This document shows positions 15,701 to 23,727 of a DNA stretch of 34,425 bases, one piece after another. Under the pieces are notes generated by a model. The model had not been told where the DNA came from, did no database searches, and saw only the letters and a list, made by a program, of their open reading frames with translations. Both the position numbers and the translations under genes were made by a program. Origin of the DNA: an uncultured Massilia sp. (lineage in GTDB: Bacteria > Pseudomonadota > Gammaproteobacteria > Burkholderiales > Burkholderiaceae_D); assembly GCA_913778765.1 (NCBI GenBank), contig CAJYXO010000170.1, forward strand, positions 1 through 34,425, given 5' to 3'. Numbering within the stretch: the stretch's first letter is position 1; each line of letters opens with the position of its first letter.

Positions 15701-16729
15701 ATGAGTCAGCAAACCCCCACCGCAACCAACTCCGTCATCCTGACCGGCGACCGTCCTACCGGACCGCTGCACCTGGGCCACTTCGTCGGCAGCCTGCGCA
15801 ACCGCGTCACTTACCAGGATCAATATCGCCAATTCATCATGCTCGCGGACGCCCAGGCGCTCACGGACAACATGGATGACATAGGTAAGGTACACCGGAA
15901 CGTCGTCGAAGTGGCGCTCGATTACCTTGCCGTAGGGATCGACCCGGCCAAGTCGACCATCCTGATCCAGTCGCAGATTCCGGAACTGGCCGAGTTGACC
16001 TTCTATTACCTGAACCTGGTGACCGTCGCACGCCTCGAGCGCAATCCGACCGTGAAGGCGGAAATCGTGCAGCGCGGCTTCGAGCGCGACATCCCGGCCG
16101 GCTTCCTGACCTACCCGGCCAGCCAGGCTTCCGACATCACCGCCTTCAAGGCCGGCATCGTGCCGGTGGGCGAGGACCAGATCCCGATGATCGAGCAGTG
16201 CAACGAGATCGTGCGCAAGTTCAACCGCACCTATGGCGGCGACAAGGAGATCCTGGTGGAGTGCAAGGCGATCGTGCCGGAAGTCGGCCGCCTGCCGGGC
16301 ATCGACGGCCGCGCCAAGATGAGCAAGTCGCTGGGCAACACCATCAACCTGGGCGCCAGCGCCGACGAGATCCGCGCCGCCGTCAAGCAGGTCTACACCG
16401 ACCCGCTGCACCTGAAGGTGTCGGACCCGGGCCACCTGGAAGGCAACGTCGCCTTCATCTACCTGGACGCTTTCGACACCGACAAGGAAGGCCTGGCCGA
16501 GATGAAGGCCCATTACGTGCGCGGCGGCCTCGGCGATTCGATCGTCAAGAAGCGCCTCGAAGGCATCCTGCAGGAGATGCTGGCGCCGATCCGCGCGCGC
16601 CGCGAAGAGCTGGCCAAGGACAAGGGCCACGTCATGCAGATCCTGAAGGAGGGCACCTTCCGCGCGCGCGAAGTGGCGGCCCAGACCATGGACGAGGTGC
16701 GCAAGGCGCTAGGACTGTCGTATTTCTGA
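15701..16729 (+). CDS. trpS: Tryptophanyl-tRNA synthetase, auxiliary (TrpRS-II-like) type
   Basis: Class I synthetase that charges tRNA-Trp, 342 residues. HLGH at 24-27 is the HIGH motif and KMSKS is at 206-210. The N-terminus [21 protein letters not shown], the ADAQALTDN segment, [19 protein letters not shown] and the ending REVAAQT follow the second TrpRS clade known from Deinococcus TrpRS-II and the indolmycin-resistant TrpRS1 of Streptomyces. The usual E. coli type reads SGAQPSGELTIGNY at the same place. This clade call rests on remembered sequences, not a tree. It may be the only or a second trpS of the genome. AGGA at 15691-15694 supports the start. Expression is probably set by the Trp-codon attenuator upstream. 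It is a single-gene unit. Confidence 0.93.
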   Translation: MSQQTPTATNSVILTGDRPTGPLHLGHFVGSLRNRVTYQDQYRQFIMLADAQALTDNMDDIGKVHRNVVEVALDYLAVGIDPAKSTILIQSQIPELAELTFYYLNLVTVARLERNPTVKAEIVQRGFERDIPAGFLTYPASQASDITAFKAGIVPVGEDQIPMIEQCNEIVRKFNRTYGGDKEILVECKAIVPEVGRLPGIDGRAKMSKSLGNTINLGASADEIRAAVKQVYTDPLHLKVSDPGHLEGNVAFIYLDAFDTDKEGLAEMKAHYVRGGLGDSIVKKRLEGILQEMLAPIRARREELAKDKGHVMQILKEGTFRAREVAAQTMDEVRKALGLSYF

Positions 16730-16776
16730 CAACAGCAAACCTCAAATTGTGTGGTAAATACGCGCACGATTGAAAT

Positions 16777-16830
16777 AATCACAGATTTCCACTTGGAAAT
16801 TGATTAAACTAACACTCTGCTTGTTAGTTT
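16777..16830 (+). promoter_or_regulatory. Two adjacent dyads between trpS and the PAS chemoreceptor
   Basis: Dyad A: ATTTCCA-CT-TGGAAAT (16785-16800), flanked by AATCA (16777-16781) and TGATT (16801-16805). Dyad B, directly adjoining: AAACTAACA (16806-16814) and TGTTAGTTT (16822-16830), perfect 9-bp arms with a 7-nt loop. The stems are AT-rich and only dyad B ends in three T, so they look more like operators or leader elements than terminators. The protein or ligand is unknown. The gap 16730-16953 has no clear sigma-70 promoter. Confidence 0.5.
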
Positions 16831-16841
16831 GACAGGGCATC

Positions 16842-16911
16842 ACAGGAGGGATGGCGAAAGCCTCTTTCCTGTCTGGTCCGCATCGTCACCCTATCGGCAG
16901 GCATCTCCTGC
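16842..16911 (+). promoter_or_regulatory. Structured leader of the PAS chemoreceptor gene
   Basis: ACAGGA (16842-16847) pairs with TCCTGT (16867-16872) around an inner GGC-GAAA-GCC hairpin with a GNRA tetraloop. A second hairpin GCAGG-CATCT-CCTGC spans 16897-16911. The coding start 43 nt later has no good Shine-Dalgarno, while a strong AGGAGG lies inside the first stem. This could be a cis-acting RNA, but I cannot match it to a known riboswitch class. Confidence 0.35.
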
Positions 16912-16953
16912 TTTCCAACATGTATTCGCAGTCCAGGGGCATGGCCACGAGCC

Positions 16954-18723
16954 ATGCATAACGCGCACCCGCTCGCCAAAAAATTTGACGAAATCATGCA
17001 AACTTCCGCCAACACGCTTTCGCTCCCCGCCACCGACCCGCGCCACGACATGGCGCATGCCGCCCTGGACGCCATCAACCGGATTCAGGCCGTGGTCGAA
17101 TTCGACCTGCTCGGCAACGTGATCCACGCCAACCAGAATTTCCTCGATGCGGTGGGCTATACGCGGGCCGAGGTGGTGGGGCGCCATCACCGGATGTTCT
17201 GCACGGATGCGTTCGCGCATGCGGAGGCTTATCGGACCTTCTGGCAGGCGCTGGCGGCGGGCCATCCCTGCAGCGGCGAATACATGCGGCTCAGCAAGCA
17301 GGGTCACCCGGTGTGGCTGCAGGCGTCGTACAACCCGGTGTTCGACGGCGAGGGCAAGCCGGTCAAGGTCATCAAGTTCGCCACCGACATCACGGCCGCG
17401 AAAATGCAGAACGCCGACAACGCCGCCAAGATCGACGCCATCAACCGCGTCCAGGCGGTGATCGAATTCGCCCTCGACGGCCGCATCCTGCACGCGAACG
17501 AGAATTTCGTCGCCACCATGGGCTATACCCGCGACGAGATCGAAGGCCAGCACCACCGCATGTTCTGCGACCAGGCCTATGCCGCGTCGCCGGAATACGC
17601 CGCGTTCTGGACCCGCCTCGGCAACGGCGAGCTGCACGCCGGCCAGTTCAAGCGCCGCCACAAGTCCGGCCGCGACGTCTGGATCAGCGCGTCCTACAAT
17701 CCGGTGTTCGGCGCCGACGGCAAGCCGGTCAAGGTGATCAAGTACGCCACCGACATTACCGAGCAGAAAACCGTGGCCGCCGAAACCAAGGGCAAGCTGG
17801 ATGCGATCGGCCGCTCGCAGGCGGTGATCGAGTTCGACATGCGCGGCAACGTCATCGCCGTGAACGAGAATTTCCTGCGCACCATGGGCTATACCGAGGA
17901 CGAAGTCGTCGGCCAGCACCACAGCATGTTCTGTGACGGCGCGCTGGTGAAGAGCGCGGGCTACCGCCACTTCTGGGCCAACCTGGCGCAGGGCCAGTTC
18001 CAGTCCGGGCGCTTCCGCCGCCGCGGCAAGCACGACGCCGACATCTGGATCCAGGCCACCTACAACCCCATCCTCGACGTCGGCGGCAAGCCCTATAAAG
18101 TGGTCAAGTTCGCGATGGACGTGACCGAGCAGGTGCACCGCGAGGAGCTGGTCAGCGCCAAGGTCAAGGCGATTTCCGGCGTCCTCGGCGGGCTGTCGCG
18201 CTCGATCGAAGAGATCTCGGCGGGCGCGCGCCAGTCGGCCGGCATGGCGGTCCAGACCCAGGCCGAGGCGCTCGAAGGCAGCAAGCTGCTGGAACGGTCG
18301 AAGGAGGCGATGGAAGCGATCCAGAAGTCCTCCGGCGACGTGCGCGAGATCATCGACACCATCAGCGACATCGCCAGCCAGACCCACCTGCTGGCCTTCA
18401 ATGCGGCGATCGAGGCGGCGCGCGCGGGCGAGCATGGCAGGGGCTTCTCGGTGGTCGCCAACGAGGTGCGCAAGCTGGCCGAGAAGTCGGCCCTGGCGGC
18501 GCGCGAGATCGCCAAGCTGATCAACGAAACCACGGGCCGGGTCGGCGACGGCACGCGCCTGGCCGGCGAAGTCGAGGATGCGTTCGGACGCATCGTCAAG
18601 TCGGTTGCCGCCACCAGCGAATCGATCGGCCGGATCGACGAGTCGACCACCGCCCAGGCCGGCGCCACCCGCGATGCGACGGTGCTGCTGGCCGAACTCG
18701 AAGGCGTCGCCACGGAGCGCTGA
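16954..18723 (+). CDS. Soluble methyl-accepting chemotaxis protein with three PAS domains
   Basis: A 589-residue chemoreceptor without membrane segments, so cytoplasmic. Three similar PAS-PAC repeats occupy about 38-150, 158-272 and 280-394. Each shows AVxEF, a GYT segment, HHxMFC and YNPxxDxxGKPxKVxKFAxDxT; the shared pattern indicates internal duplication. Residues 400-589 are the receptor signalling helical hairpin, with the conserved tip [20 protein letters not shown] (471-490), which binds CheW and CheA. PAS pockets of this Aer-like group can hold FAD, haem or small molecules; the cofactor is not evident. The next gene, CheW-like, starts 1 nt after the stop. I took ATG 16954, although its Shine-Dalgarno is poor; an ATG at 16996 is the alternative. 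Confidence 0.92.
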   Translation: MHNAHPLAKKFDEIMQTSANTLSLPATDPRHDMAHAALDAINRIQAVVEFDLLGNVIHANQNFLDAVGYTRAEVVGRHHRMFCTDAFAHAEAYRTFWQALAAGHPCSGEYMRLSKQGHPVWLQASYNPVFDGEGKPVKVIKFATDITAAKMQNADNAAKIDAINRVQAVIEFALDGRILHANENFVATMGYTRDEIEGQHHRMFCDQAYAASPEYAAFWTRLGNGELHAGQFKRRHKSGRDVWISASYNPVFGADGKPVKVIKYATDITEQKTVAAETKGKLDAIGRSQAVIEFDMRGNVIAVNENFLRTMGYTEDEVVGQHHSMFCDGALVKSAGYRHFWANLAQGQFQSGRFRRRGKHDADIWIQATYNPILDVGGKPYKVVKFAMDVTEQVHREELVSAKVKAISGVLGGLSRSIEEISAGARQSAGMAVQTQAEALEGSKLLERSKEAMEAIQKSSGDVREIIDTISDIASQTHLLAFNAAIEAARAGEHGRGFSVVANEVRKLAEKSALAAREIAKLINETTGRVGDGTRLAGEVEDAFGRIVKSVAATSESIGRIDESTTAQAGATRDATVLLAELEGVATER

Positions 18724-18724
18724 C

Positions 18725-20068
18725 ATGCAGTCCACGAATGCACTGCGGCTGGCGCAGGCGCGCATCGGCGCCGTTCATCTCGGTATCGCGGCGGACAGCG
18801 TGGTCCAGGCGATCCCGGCGCCGGATTCGCTGGCGCTGCTGCCGCTGCGCGGCCAGGCCCTGCGCGGCGTGATCGAGCATGGCGGCGCGCTGGTGCCGGT
18901 GGTCGACCTGGCGCGCTGGGTCGAGGTTGGCCAGGCCGCGCCGGCGCCCGGCGAGAGCGCACGCATCCTCGTGCTGCGCGAGGGCGCACGCAGCATCGGC
19001 CTGCTGGTCGATGCGCTCGGCGGCCTGGTGGACGTCGATGCCGCCGAAGTGCGGCGGCTGCACCACGGCGACGATCCGGACGACGTGTTCCACAGCGCGG
19101 TACGCGCGCCCGATGGCGCCATTTTGAGCCTGCTGGAAGTGGCGCGGCTGGCCGACCTGGCGCTGGCCTGGAGCGCGGCGCTGCCGGCGCCTGCCGCACC
19201 GGCGCGGTCCGATGCCGGCCCCGATGCCGATGCCGGGCCGGTGCGCAGCCTGTACGCGCTGCTGGACACCGGCCGCGGCCTGCTGGGCGTGGCGCCCGCC
19301 GACCTGGCCGAAGTGCTGCCGATGCCGGCGCTGGAACGGCTCGGCGGCGGCGCCGGCGGCGCCTACTGCGGCTGGCGCGGCCGGCACCTGGCGGTGCTGC
19401 CGTGCGCGGCGGTGATGGAGGCCGAGGAAGGCGCCGCGGACGGCGCCGCGCCCCTGCTGGCGGTGCTGGTCCACGCCGGCCTGGCGCTGGGCCTGCCGGT
19501 GCGGGGCGTGCGGCAGCTGCGCAGCCTGCCGCCCGGCCTGGCGCTGGCGGACGGCGTGACCGCCAGCGTGTTCGACGAGGACGGCGGCGAAGTCCGGCTG
19601 CTCGACAGCGCGCGCCTGTTCGCGCGCTTCCCGGAAGCCGCATTGAGCCGGCAGGAGACGCCCGCGTCGGCCGGTTCGGCCCAGCCTGACGCCGGCAACG
19701 ACTGCGCCTACATCGTGTTCGAGGCCGACGGCTTGCAGGCGGTGCCGATCGGCGCGGTCGAACGGATCGTGCCGCTGGTCCCGCCGCTGGCGGCGACCAT
19801 GGCCTGGGAGGGCCGGGCGATCCCGCTGGCCGACCGCCGCGCGGCGTCGTCCGCGCAGGCGGACGGGCCGGGCCATGTGCTGGTGGCGGCGGGGCCGCGG
19901 GGACCGGTCGGCCACGTGGTCGCGCGCGTGCATTCGCTGATTCCGGCCAGGACCGGCAGGCTGTACCGCATGGGCGTCGGCGCCGGCCGCCGGGTCGAGT
20001 TCATCACGGCCGGCGACGGCGACGCGCAGGCCAGCTACCGCATCGTCGAACTGGCGGCCGGCGCCTGA
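18725..20068 (+). CDS. Multi-module CheW-like coupling protein
   Basis: A 447-residue protein made of CheW-like beta-barrel modules that dock on chemoreceptors and CheA. Module 1 (about 5-150) has LRGVIEHGGALVPVVDLARW and IGLLVDALGGLVDVD. Module 2 (about 175-315) has GVAPADLAEVLPMP and GRHLAVLPC. Module 3 (about 340-440) has QAVPIGAVERIVPL and WEGRAIPLADRR. Ala/Pro-rich linkers separate them. Ordinary CheW has one such module and about 160 residues; there is no receiver domain as in CheV. It is translationally coupled to the PAS chemoreceptor (start 1 nt after its stop; GGAG at 18714-18717). No cheA, cheR or cheB is in the window, so the pair must plug into an array encoded elsewhere. Its TGA abuts the TGA of the convergent kinase gene. 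Confidence 0.82.
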   Translation: MQSTNALRLAQARIGAVHLGIAADSVVQAIPAPDSLALLPLRGQALRGVIEHGGALVPVVDLARWVEVGQAAPAPGESARILVLREGARSIGLLVDALGGLVDVDAAEVRRLHHGDDPDDVFHSAVRAPDGAILSLLEVARLADLALAWSAALPAPAAPARSDAGPDADAGPVRSLYALLDTGRGLLGVAPADLAEVLPMPALERLGGGAGGAYCGWRGRHLAVLPCAAVMEAEEGAADGAAPLLAVLVHAGLALGLPVRGVRQLRSLPPGLALADGVTASVFDEDGGEVRLLDSARLFARFPEAALSRQETPASAGSAQPDAGNDCAYIVFEADGLQAVPIGAVERIVPLVPPLAATMAWEGRAIPLADRRAASSAQADGPGHVLVAAGPRGPVGHVVARVHSLIPARTGRLYRMGVGAGRRVEFITAGDGDAQASYRIVELAAGA

Positions 20069-21205
20069 TCAGCAGTCCATGCCGGGCCGGCCGGCGTCGT
20101 TGAACTCGCGCCCGTCGACCGGGATGTCGAGCGTGAAGGTGGTGCCGGCCTGTTCCGAGCTGTCCAGCACCACGGTGCCGCCGTGGCGCTTGGCGACTTC
20201 CTGCACGAAGGGCAGGCCGATGCCCCAACCGATCTTGCCGGACTCTTCGCCGCGGTTCAGGTATTCGAAAATGTCCTTGCGCTGTTCGTCGGGGATCGGA
20301 TTGCCGCAGTTGTGGACCGAGACGATGACGCGGCCGTGGGTCTGGGTGACGTTGATGCGCACCAGTTTGCCGTCGCCGTACTTGACCGCGTTCAGGGCCA
20401 GGTTCTCGAGGGCGCGCCGCAGTGCGCGTTCGTCCCACCAGCCGACCACCTCGTCGCCGCCGACTTCGCAGCGCGCCTGGGTGGTGCCATTGACGTGTTC
20501 GCCGACTTCCTTCGCCAGCCTGAGCGCGTCGACAGAGCTCAGCGACAGCGGCGCGGCCTGGGCCGAAGTCTGGCTGAGCGCATCGAGCTGCTCCTTGAAC
20601 ATCTGCTCCAGGCGCAGGCCGTTATCCAGGATCTTGCGGACGATCTTTTCGGACTTGCCCGGATCGGTGGCCAGCAGCAGCTCGGCGCCGGAGATGATGA
20701 CGGACAGCGGGCTGCGCATGTCGTGCGTGAGCGAGGCCGCGACACGTTCGCGGAAGGCCCGTTGCAGGGCCGTGAATTCTTCGATGGCGTCGCGGATCGC
20801 CTGGTCGAACGAGGATTCGAGGATGCGCGCTTCCTCTTCGGTGAAGACGATGCCGTGGCGCCGGGATACCTCCAGCAGGGCGTCGCGCAGCAGCTGGTAT
20901 TCGTGGACGATTTCGACGGCCTTGTAATCGGTCGTGCGTGCGCGCTCGCTGCCGTGCCCGGTGGCGGCGGTCGAATCGCTGGCCGCGTTCTCGCGGTCGA
21001 AGCCGGGGCTGAGCGCTTCCGCGATGTTCCCGTAGAACAGCGGCAGCGTGTCCAGCAGCACAGGATGGCTGACTTCATCCGCGCCGGGGATCAGGCTGCG
21101 CACATGTTTTTCCCATTCGGCAAAAACTTCGTCGCGGATCGCCAGAACCTTCCTGGACTTTTCGGAAAGCATGCGGGTGCTGGACTGTTGATTGGTCGAG
21201 AGCAT
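20069..21205 (-). CDS. Soluble sensor histidine kinase with RsbRD-like N-terminus
   Basis: Cytoplasmic histidine kinase without membrane segments, 378 residues from the chosen ATG. The N-terminal region (RDEVFAEWEKHVR, HPVLLDTLPLFYGNIAEALS) resembles the RsbRD_N/RsbT-type sensor fold. His161 in ASLTHDMRSPLSVI is the phosphorylation site. Then come the N box ALENLALNAVKYG, the G boxes FEYLNRGEESGKIGWGIGLPF and GTTFTLDIP for ATP binding. No response regulator lies beside it, so it is an orphan. The start is uncertain: ATGs giving MLSTNQQ (used here), MLSEKSRK (11 codons later) and one 15 codons earlier all lack a clear Shine-Dalgarno. It is convergent with the CheW-like gene with no spacer. Confidence 0.88.
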   Translation of the reverse strand: MLSTNQQSSTRMLSEKSRKVLAIRDEVFAEWEKHVRSLIPGADEVSHPVLLDTLPLFYGNIAEALSPGFDRENAASDSTAATGHGSERARTTDYKAVEIVHEYQLLRDALLEVSRRHGIVFTEEEARILESSFDQAIRDAIEEFTALQRAFRERVAASLTHDMRSPLSVIISGAELLLATDPGKSEKIVRKILDNGLRLEQMFKEQLDALSQTSAQAAPLSLSSVDALRLAKEVGEHVNGTTQARCEVGGDEVVGWWDERALRRALENLALNAVKYGDGKLVRINVTQTHGRVIVSVHNCGNPIPDEQRKDIFEYLNRGEESGKIGWGIGLPFVQEVAKRHGGTVVLDSSEQAGTTFTLDIPVDGREFNDAGRPGMDC

Positions 21206-21256
21206 GATCGGGAGTGCGGAAAGCTGATTTCTTGATCTTAACAAAACCATGCGAAA

Positions 21257-21297
21257 CGGGGCGTGCCCTAGCCACCCACAGGTGGCGGCACGCCCCG
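21257..21297 (-). terminator. Long hairpin after the DUF3597 gene
   Basis: Arms CGGGGCGTGCC (21257-21267) and GGCACGCCCCG (21287-21297) are exact complements. An inner GCCACC/GGTGGC (21271-21276 with 21281-21286) makes a stem of about 17 bp interrupted by three unpaired bases. On the minus strand it stands 16 nt after the DUF3597 stop and is followed by only GTTT, so it is a probable but not classical terminator. Confidence 0.6.
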
Positions 21298-21313
21298 CAT
21301 CGCCTTGCGCGGA

Positions 21314-21754
21314 TCAGTCCTGCAGATCGGCCGGGACCTTGCCGCCGTTCTGCGCCAGCTTGGTCATGACCTGCTTGTGCAGCCAGATGTTCATGCTGGC
21401 CGAATCGTTGGTGTCGCCGGTGTAGTGCAGTTCGGCGGCCAGTTCCTTGCGCGCCTGCAGGCTGCTGTCCAGGTTCAGCAGCTTCAGCAGGTCGACGATC
21501 GAGCTGCGCCAGTTCAGCTGCTGGCCCGATTGCGCCTGCATGTTGGTCAGCACCTGTTCGACGTCCACCTGCTGCATCGGTTGTGAGGCGGGTGCGGCCG
21601 GTGCGGCAGGGGCAGCCGGTGCGGCAGGGGCAGCCGACGGGGCCTGTGCCTGCGGTGCGGCCGGCGCCGGGGCTGGTGCGCCGCCCTGTGCCTGGGTGTT
21701 GGCCGGATGGTGGCCAGGGAAGATCTTGTGGAAAATATCTCCGAGAATACCCAT
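21314..21754 (-). CDS. DUF3597 domain protein
   Basis: A 146-residue protein of the DUF3597 family, function unknown. The N-terminus is GILGDIFHKIFPGHHP. A low-complexity linker of Ala-Ala-Pro repeats covers about residues 24-57. The conserved domain follows: VDVEQVLTNMQAQSGQQLNW, SSIVDLLKLLNLDSSLQAR, and KELAAELHYTGDTNDSASMN near the end. The family fold is thought to be a small helical domain; no catalytic residues are evident and there is no signal peptide. AAGGAG stands before the ATG. It is second in a two-gene unit, 29 nt after the DUF937 gene. The repeated gcc-ggt-gcg-type coding makes the linker prone to length change. Confidence 0.88.
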   Translation of the reverse strand: MGILGDIFHKIFPGHHPANTQAQGGAPAPAPAAPQAQAPSAAPAAPAAPAAPAAPASQPMQQVDVEQVLTNMQAQSGQQLNWRSSIVDLLKLLNLDSSLQARKELAAELHYTGDTNDSASMNIWLHKQVMTKLAQNGGKVPADLQD

Positions 21755-21783
21755 GTGCTTCTCCTTGTTGGATGGGGTTGGTA

Positions 21784-22299
21784 TCAGTGACGCTGCATGC
21801 CTTGCGCCATGTGGCCCAGTGCGATGGCCAGCGCGGCGCCGCCCAGGGCTTTCACCAGGGTCGGGTGGTCCGAGTAGAAATTGCCCATCTGGTCGACGAT
21901 GCCCGGGTTCTGCTGCTCGGCGTGGGCGGCGATTTCCTGCACCTGGTCGGGTGAGAGTTGCGACGCCTGCTCCGGCGTCACACGGTTCTGGCCGCCGCCC
22001 AGCAGGTTGCCGAGCGCGCCGCCGGCGACGCCGGACAGCAGCTGCGGGCCGAGGCTGGCGATCAGCTGGTTGAGCATGCCGGCGCGCTGGGTCGGGTCGC
22101 TGTGGCCGAACAGCTGGCCGACCATTTGCGGGAATGGCGGGGTCTGGTCGGAACGCAGCGCCTGGGTCACGCCGCGCGCCAGGTCTTCGCGCGGGGCCTG
22201 CTGGGCCACGCGGTCGAAGTCGTCGCTGGCCTGCGCCTGGTTGGCGTTGGCGCCGCCGCCCAGGTATTGCTGCAGCAGGTTGCCTAGATCAAAGCCCAT
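21784..22299 (-). CDS. DUF937 (YidB-like) domain protein
   Basis: A 171-residue small protein of the DUF937/YidB group, function unknown. It begins GFDLGNLLQQYLGGGAN and shows the Gly-rich GVAGGALGNLLGGGQN typical of the family, then VTPEQASQLSPDQVQEIAAH and a hydrophobic C-terminal helix (VKALGGAALAIALGHMAQGM) that could associate with membrane. The ATG is fixed by AGGAGG at 22305-22310, 5 nt upstream; the reading frame continues upstream but without support. It forms an operon with the DUF3597 gene. Paired DUF937/DUF3597 genes suggest a shared role, possibly in stress or envelope, but nothing here shows it. Confidence 0.88.
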   Translation of the reverse strand: MGFDLGNLLQQYLGGGANANQAQASDDFDRVAQQAPREDLARGVTQALRSDQTPPFPQMVGQLFGHSDPTQRAGMLNQLIASLGPQLLSGVAGGALGNLLGGGQNRVTPEQASQLSPDQVQEIAAHAEQQNPGIVDQMGNFYSDHPTLVKALGGAALAIALGHMAQGMQRH

Positions 22300-22534
22300 G
22301 ATGTCCTCCTGTGTTGAGCAGTCAAAGCAGCAGGGTAGGCGCATCGAAGGAATCGCTCCGTACGTTCATTAACGGACAGTGCGGACAGGGCGGGCGCGTC
22401 GTCTAGCTTGCCTTTGTCTCCAAATTGCGTAATTACAATAACAGACGCGTCCACTGGGATGCGGCGTTTCAGCGCCTCCAACATCGAGTTGCCAGGTAGA
22501 CTTGGGTGGCGGCAGAGCGTAAGCTGCTGCCATC

Positions 22535-22876
22535 ATGACGCCTTACCTGCCACTCCTGTTATTTACCGTCCTGTACGCCGGCGCCACGCTCGCCTGGCAA
22601 CTGCCGCTGATGGTCGGCCTGGCCTACCTGGCGATGAGCCTGCTGTGCTTCTGCATTTATGCGCAGGACAAGGTGGCGTCGCGCCGCGGCGAACGCCGCA
22701 CGCCGGAAAGCCGGCTGCTGATGCTGGGCCTGCTGGGCGGCTGGCCCGGCGCCGTGCTGGCGCGGCACTGGCTGCACCACAAGACGGTCAAACAGCCATT
22801 CCGCCAGCTGTTCTGGTGCAGCGTGGCGGCGAACGTGGCCGGTTTCCTGTGGATGTCGGCCCAGCTGGCCGCCTGA
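22535..22876 (+). CDS. DUF1294 family membrane protein
   Basis: A 113-residue inner-membrane protein of the DUF1294 family. It has two N-terminal hydrophobic helices (YLPLLLFTVLYAGATLAW; LMVGLAYLAMSLLCFCIYA), the family signature AQDKVASRRGERRTPESRLL, LLGGWPGAVLARHWLHHKT, and a last helix (FWCSVAANVAGFLWMSAQL). Members elsewhere are often fused to a cold-shock domain; this one is not. Function is unknown. The ATG at 22535 has only a weak Shine-Dalgarno. A TACAAT box at 22434-22439 may be a -10 element in the 235-bp gap upstream, which otherwise shows nothing that I can name. The next gene follows after 20 nt and is probably cotranscribed. Confidence 0.88.
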   Translation: MTPYLPLLLFTVLYAGATLAWQLPLMVGLAYLAMSLLCFCIYAQDKVASRRGERRTPESRLLMLGLLGGWPGAVLARHWLHHKTVKQPFRQLFWCSVAANVAGFLWMSAQLAA

Positions 22877-22896
22877 ACGAGGAGCGGGGAGGGACC

Positions 22897-23649
22897 ATGT
22901 GGCGCTATCCGAAAGTCCTGGCCCACCGCGGCGGCGGCACCCTGGCGCCCGAAAACACGATGGCCGGACTGCGGCGCGGCATGGACGCGGGCTTTCGCGC
23001 CGTCGAATACGACGTGATGCTGGCGCGCGACGGCGTGCCGGTCGTCATGCACGATCCCTTCCTCGGCCGCACCGTGCCCGGCGCCGGCCACGTCCATGAC
23101 TACGATGCCCTGGAACTGGCGGCGATGGATGCCGGCGGCTGGTTCGGCGCCGCCTTCGAAGGCGAGCCGGTGCCGCTGTTCGTCGAGTTCGCGCAGTACT
23201 GCAAGGCGCACGGCGTGTGGATGAACATCGAGCTCAAGCCGGCGCCCGGCTACGAGATGGAGACCGGCGGCACGGTCGCGCGCATTGCCGCCGCGATGTT
23301 CGCCGAGGAACTCGCGGCCGGCAAGCTGGCGCAGGCGCCGCTGCTGTCCTCGTTCAGCCACGACGCCCTGCTGTCCGCGCGTGAAGTGGCGCCGCAGCTG
23401 CCGCGCGCCTGCCTGATGAGCGAACTGCCGCCCGACTGGGAGCGCCGCGCGCGCGAAGTCGAGGCGGCCGCGATCCACGTCAACCACCGCCACCTGCGGC
23501 CGCAGCAGGCGCACGAAGTGAAGGCGGCCGGCTTCGGCCTGTTCTGCTACACCGTCAACGAAGCGGCGCGCGCCCGCGAGCTGCTGGACTGGGGCGTGGA
23601 TGCCTTCTGCACCGACCGTATCGACCTGATCGGGCCGGACTTTTCTTGA
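22897..23649 (+). CDS. ugpQ: Glycerophosphodiester phosphodiesterase
   Basis: Hydrolyses glycerophosphodiesters (deacylated phospholipids) to glycerol-3-phosphate and an alcohol. The 250 residues match the cytoplasmic UgpQ type (E. coli 247) and lack a signal peptide. A TIM-barrel GDPD is shown by HRGGGTLAPENT (His10, Glu19), VEYDVMLARDG (Glu37 and Asp39, metal ligands), VMHDP (His52, catalytic), NIELKP mid-protein and a C-terminal CYTVNEAARARELLDWGVDAF. The start is fixed by GGGGAGGG just upstream. It lies 20 nt after the DUF1294 gene; the ugp transporter genes are not nearby, so phosphate-starvation control cannot be inferred. Confidence 0.94.
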   Translation: MWRYPKVLAHRGGGTLAPENTMAGLRRGMDAGFRAVEYDVMLARDGVPVVMHDPFLGRTVPGAGHVHDYDALELAAMDAGGWFGAAFEGEPVPLFVEFAQYCKAHGVWMNIELKPAPGYEMETGGTVARIAAAMFAEELAAGKLAQAPLLSSFSHDALLSAREVAPQLPRACLMSELPPDWERRAREVEAAAIHVNHRHLRPQQAHEVKAAGFGLFCYTVNEAARARELLDWGVDAFCTDRIDLIGPDFS

Positions 23650-23677
23650 ATAAATAACACCGGGCCCTACAGAAATG

Positions 23678-23704
23678 TAACGGTGTGTCGTTAATGGCTG
23701 ATTA
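23678..23704 (+). promoter_or_regulatory. Candidate sigma-28 (FliA) promoter of the flagellin gene
   Basis: TAAC (23678-23681), 15 bp, then GCTGATTA (23697-23704), against the flagellar consensus TAAA-N15-GCCGATAA: 3 of 4 and 6 of 8 matches with exact spacing, 23 bp before the flagellin ATG. The implied 5' leader would be short and lacks a clear Shine-Dalgarno. Confidence 0.5.
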
Positions 23705-23727
23705 CCGCCCATCGGCTTGCAACGACC

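Noticed and set aside
16842..16911. c-di-GMP-I (GEMM) riboswitch
   Set aside because: The GAAA tetraloop and a few short motifs look similar, but the conserved GCAAA-type core and the tetraloop receptor are not present in order.
16851..16961. A 36-codon frame starting right after AGGAGG and overlapping the PAS chemoreceptor start
   Set aside because: The Shine-Dalgarno is only 1 nt from the ATG, which is too close, and the sequence is better explained by the hairpin at 16842-16872; no family resemblance.
22284..22484. 66-codon minus-strand frame upstream of the DUF937 gene
   Set aside because: It overlaps the DUF937 ribosome-binding site and start in another frame and shows no family signal.
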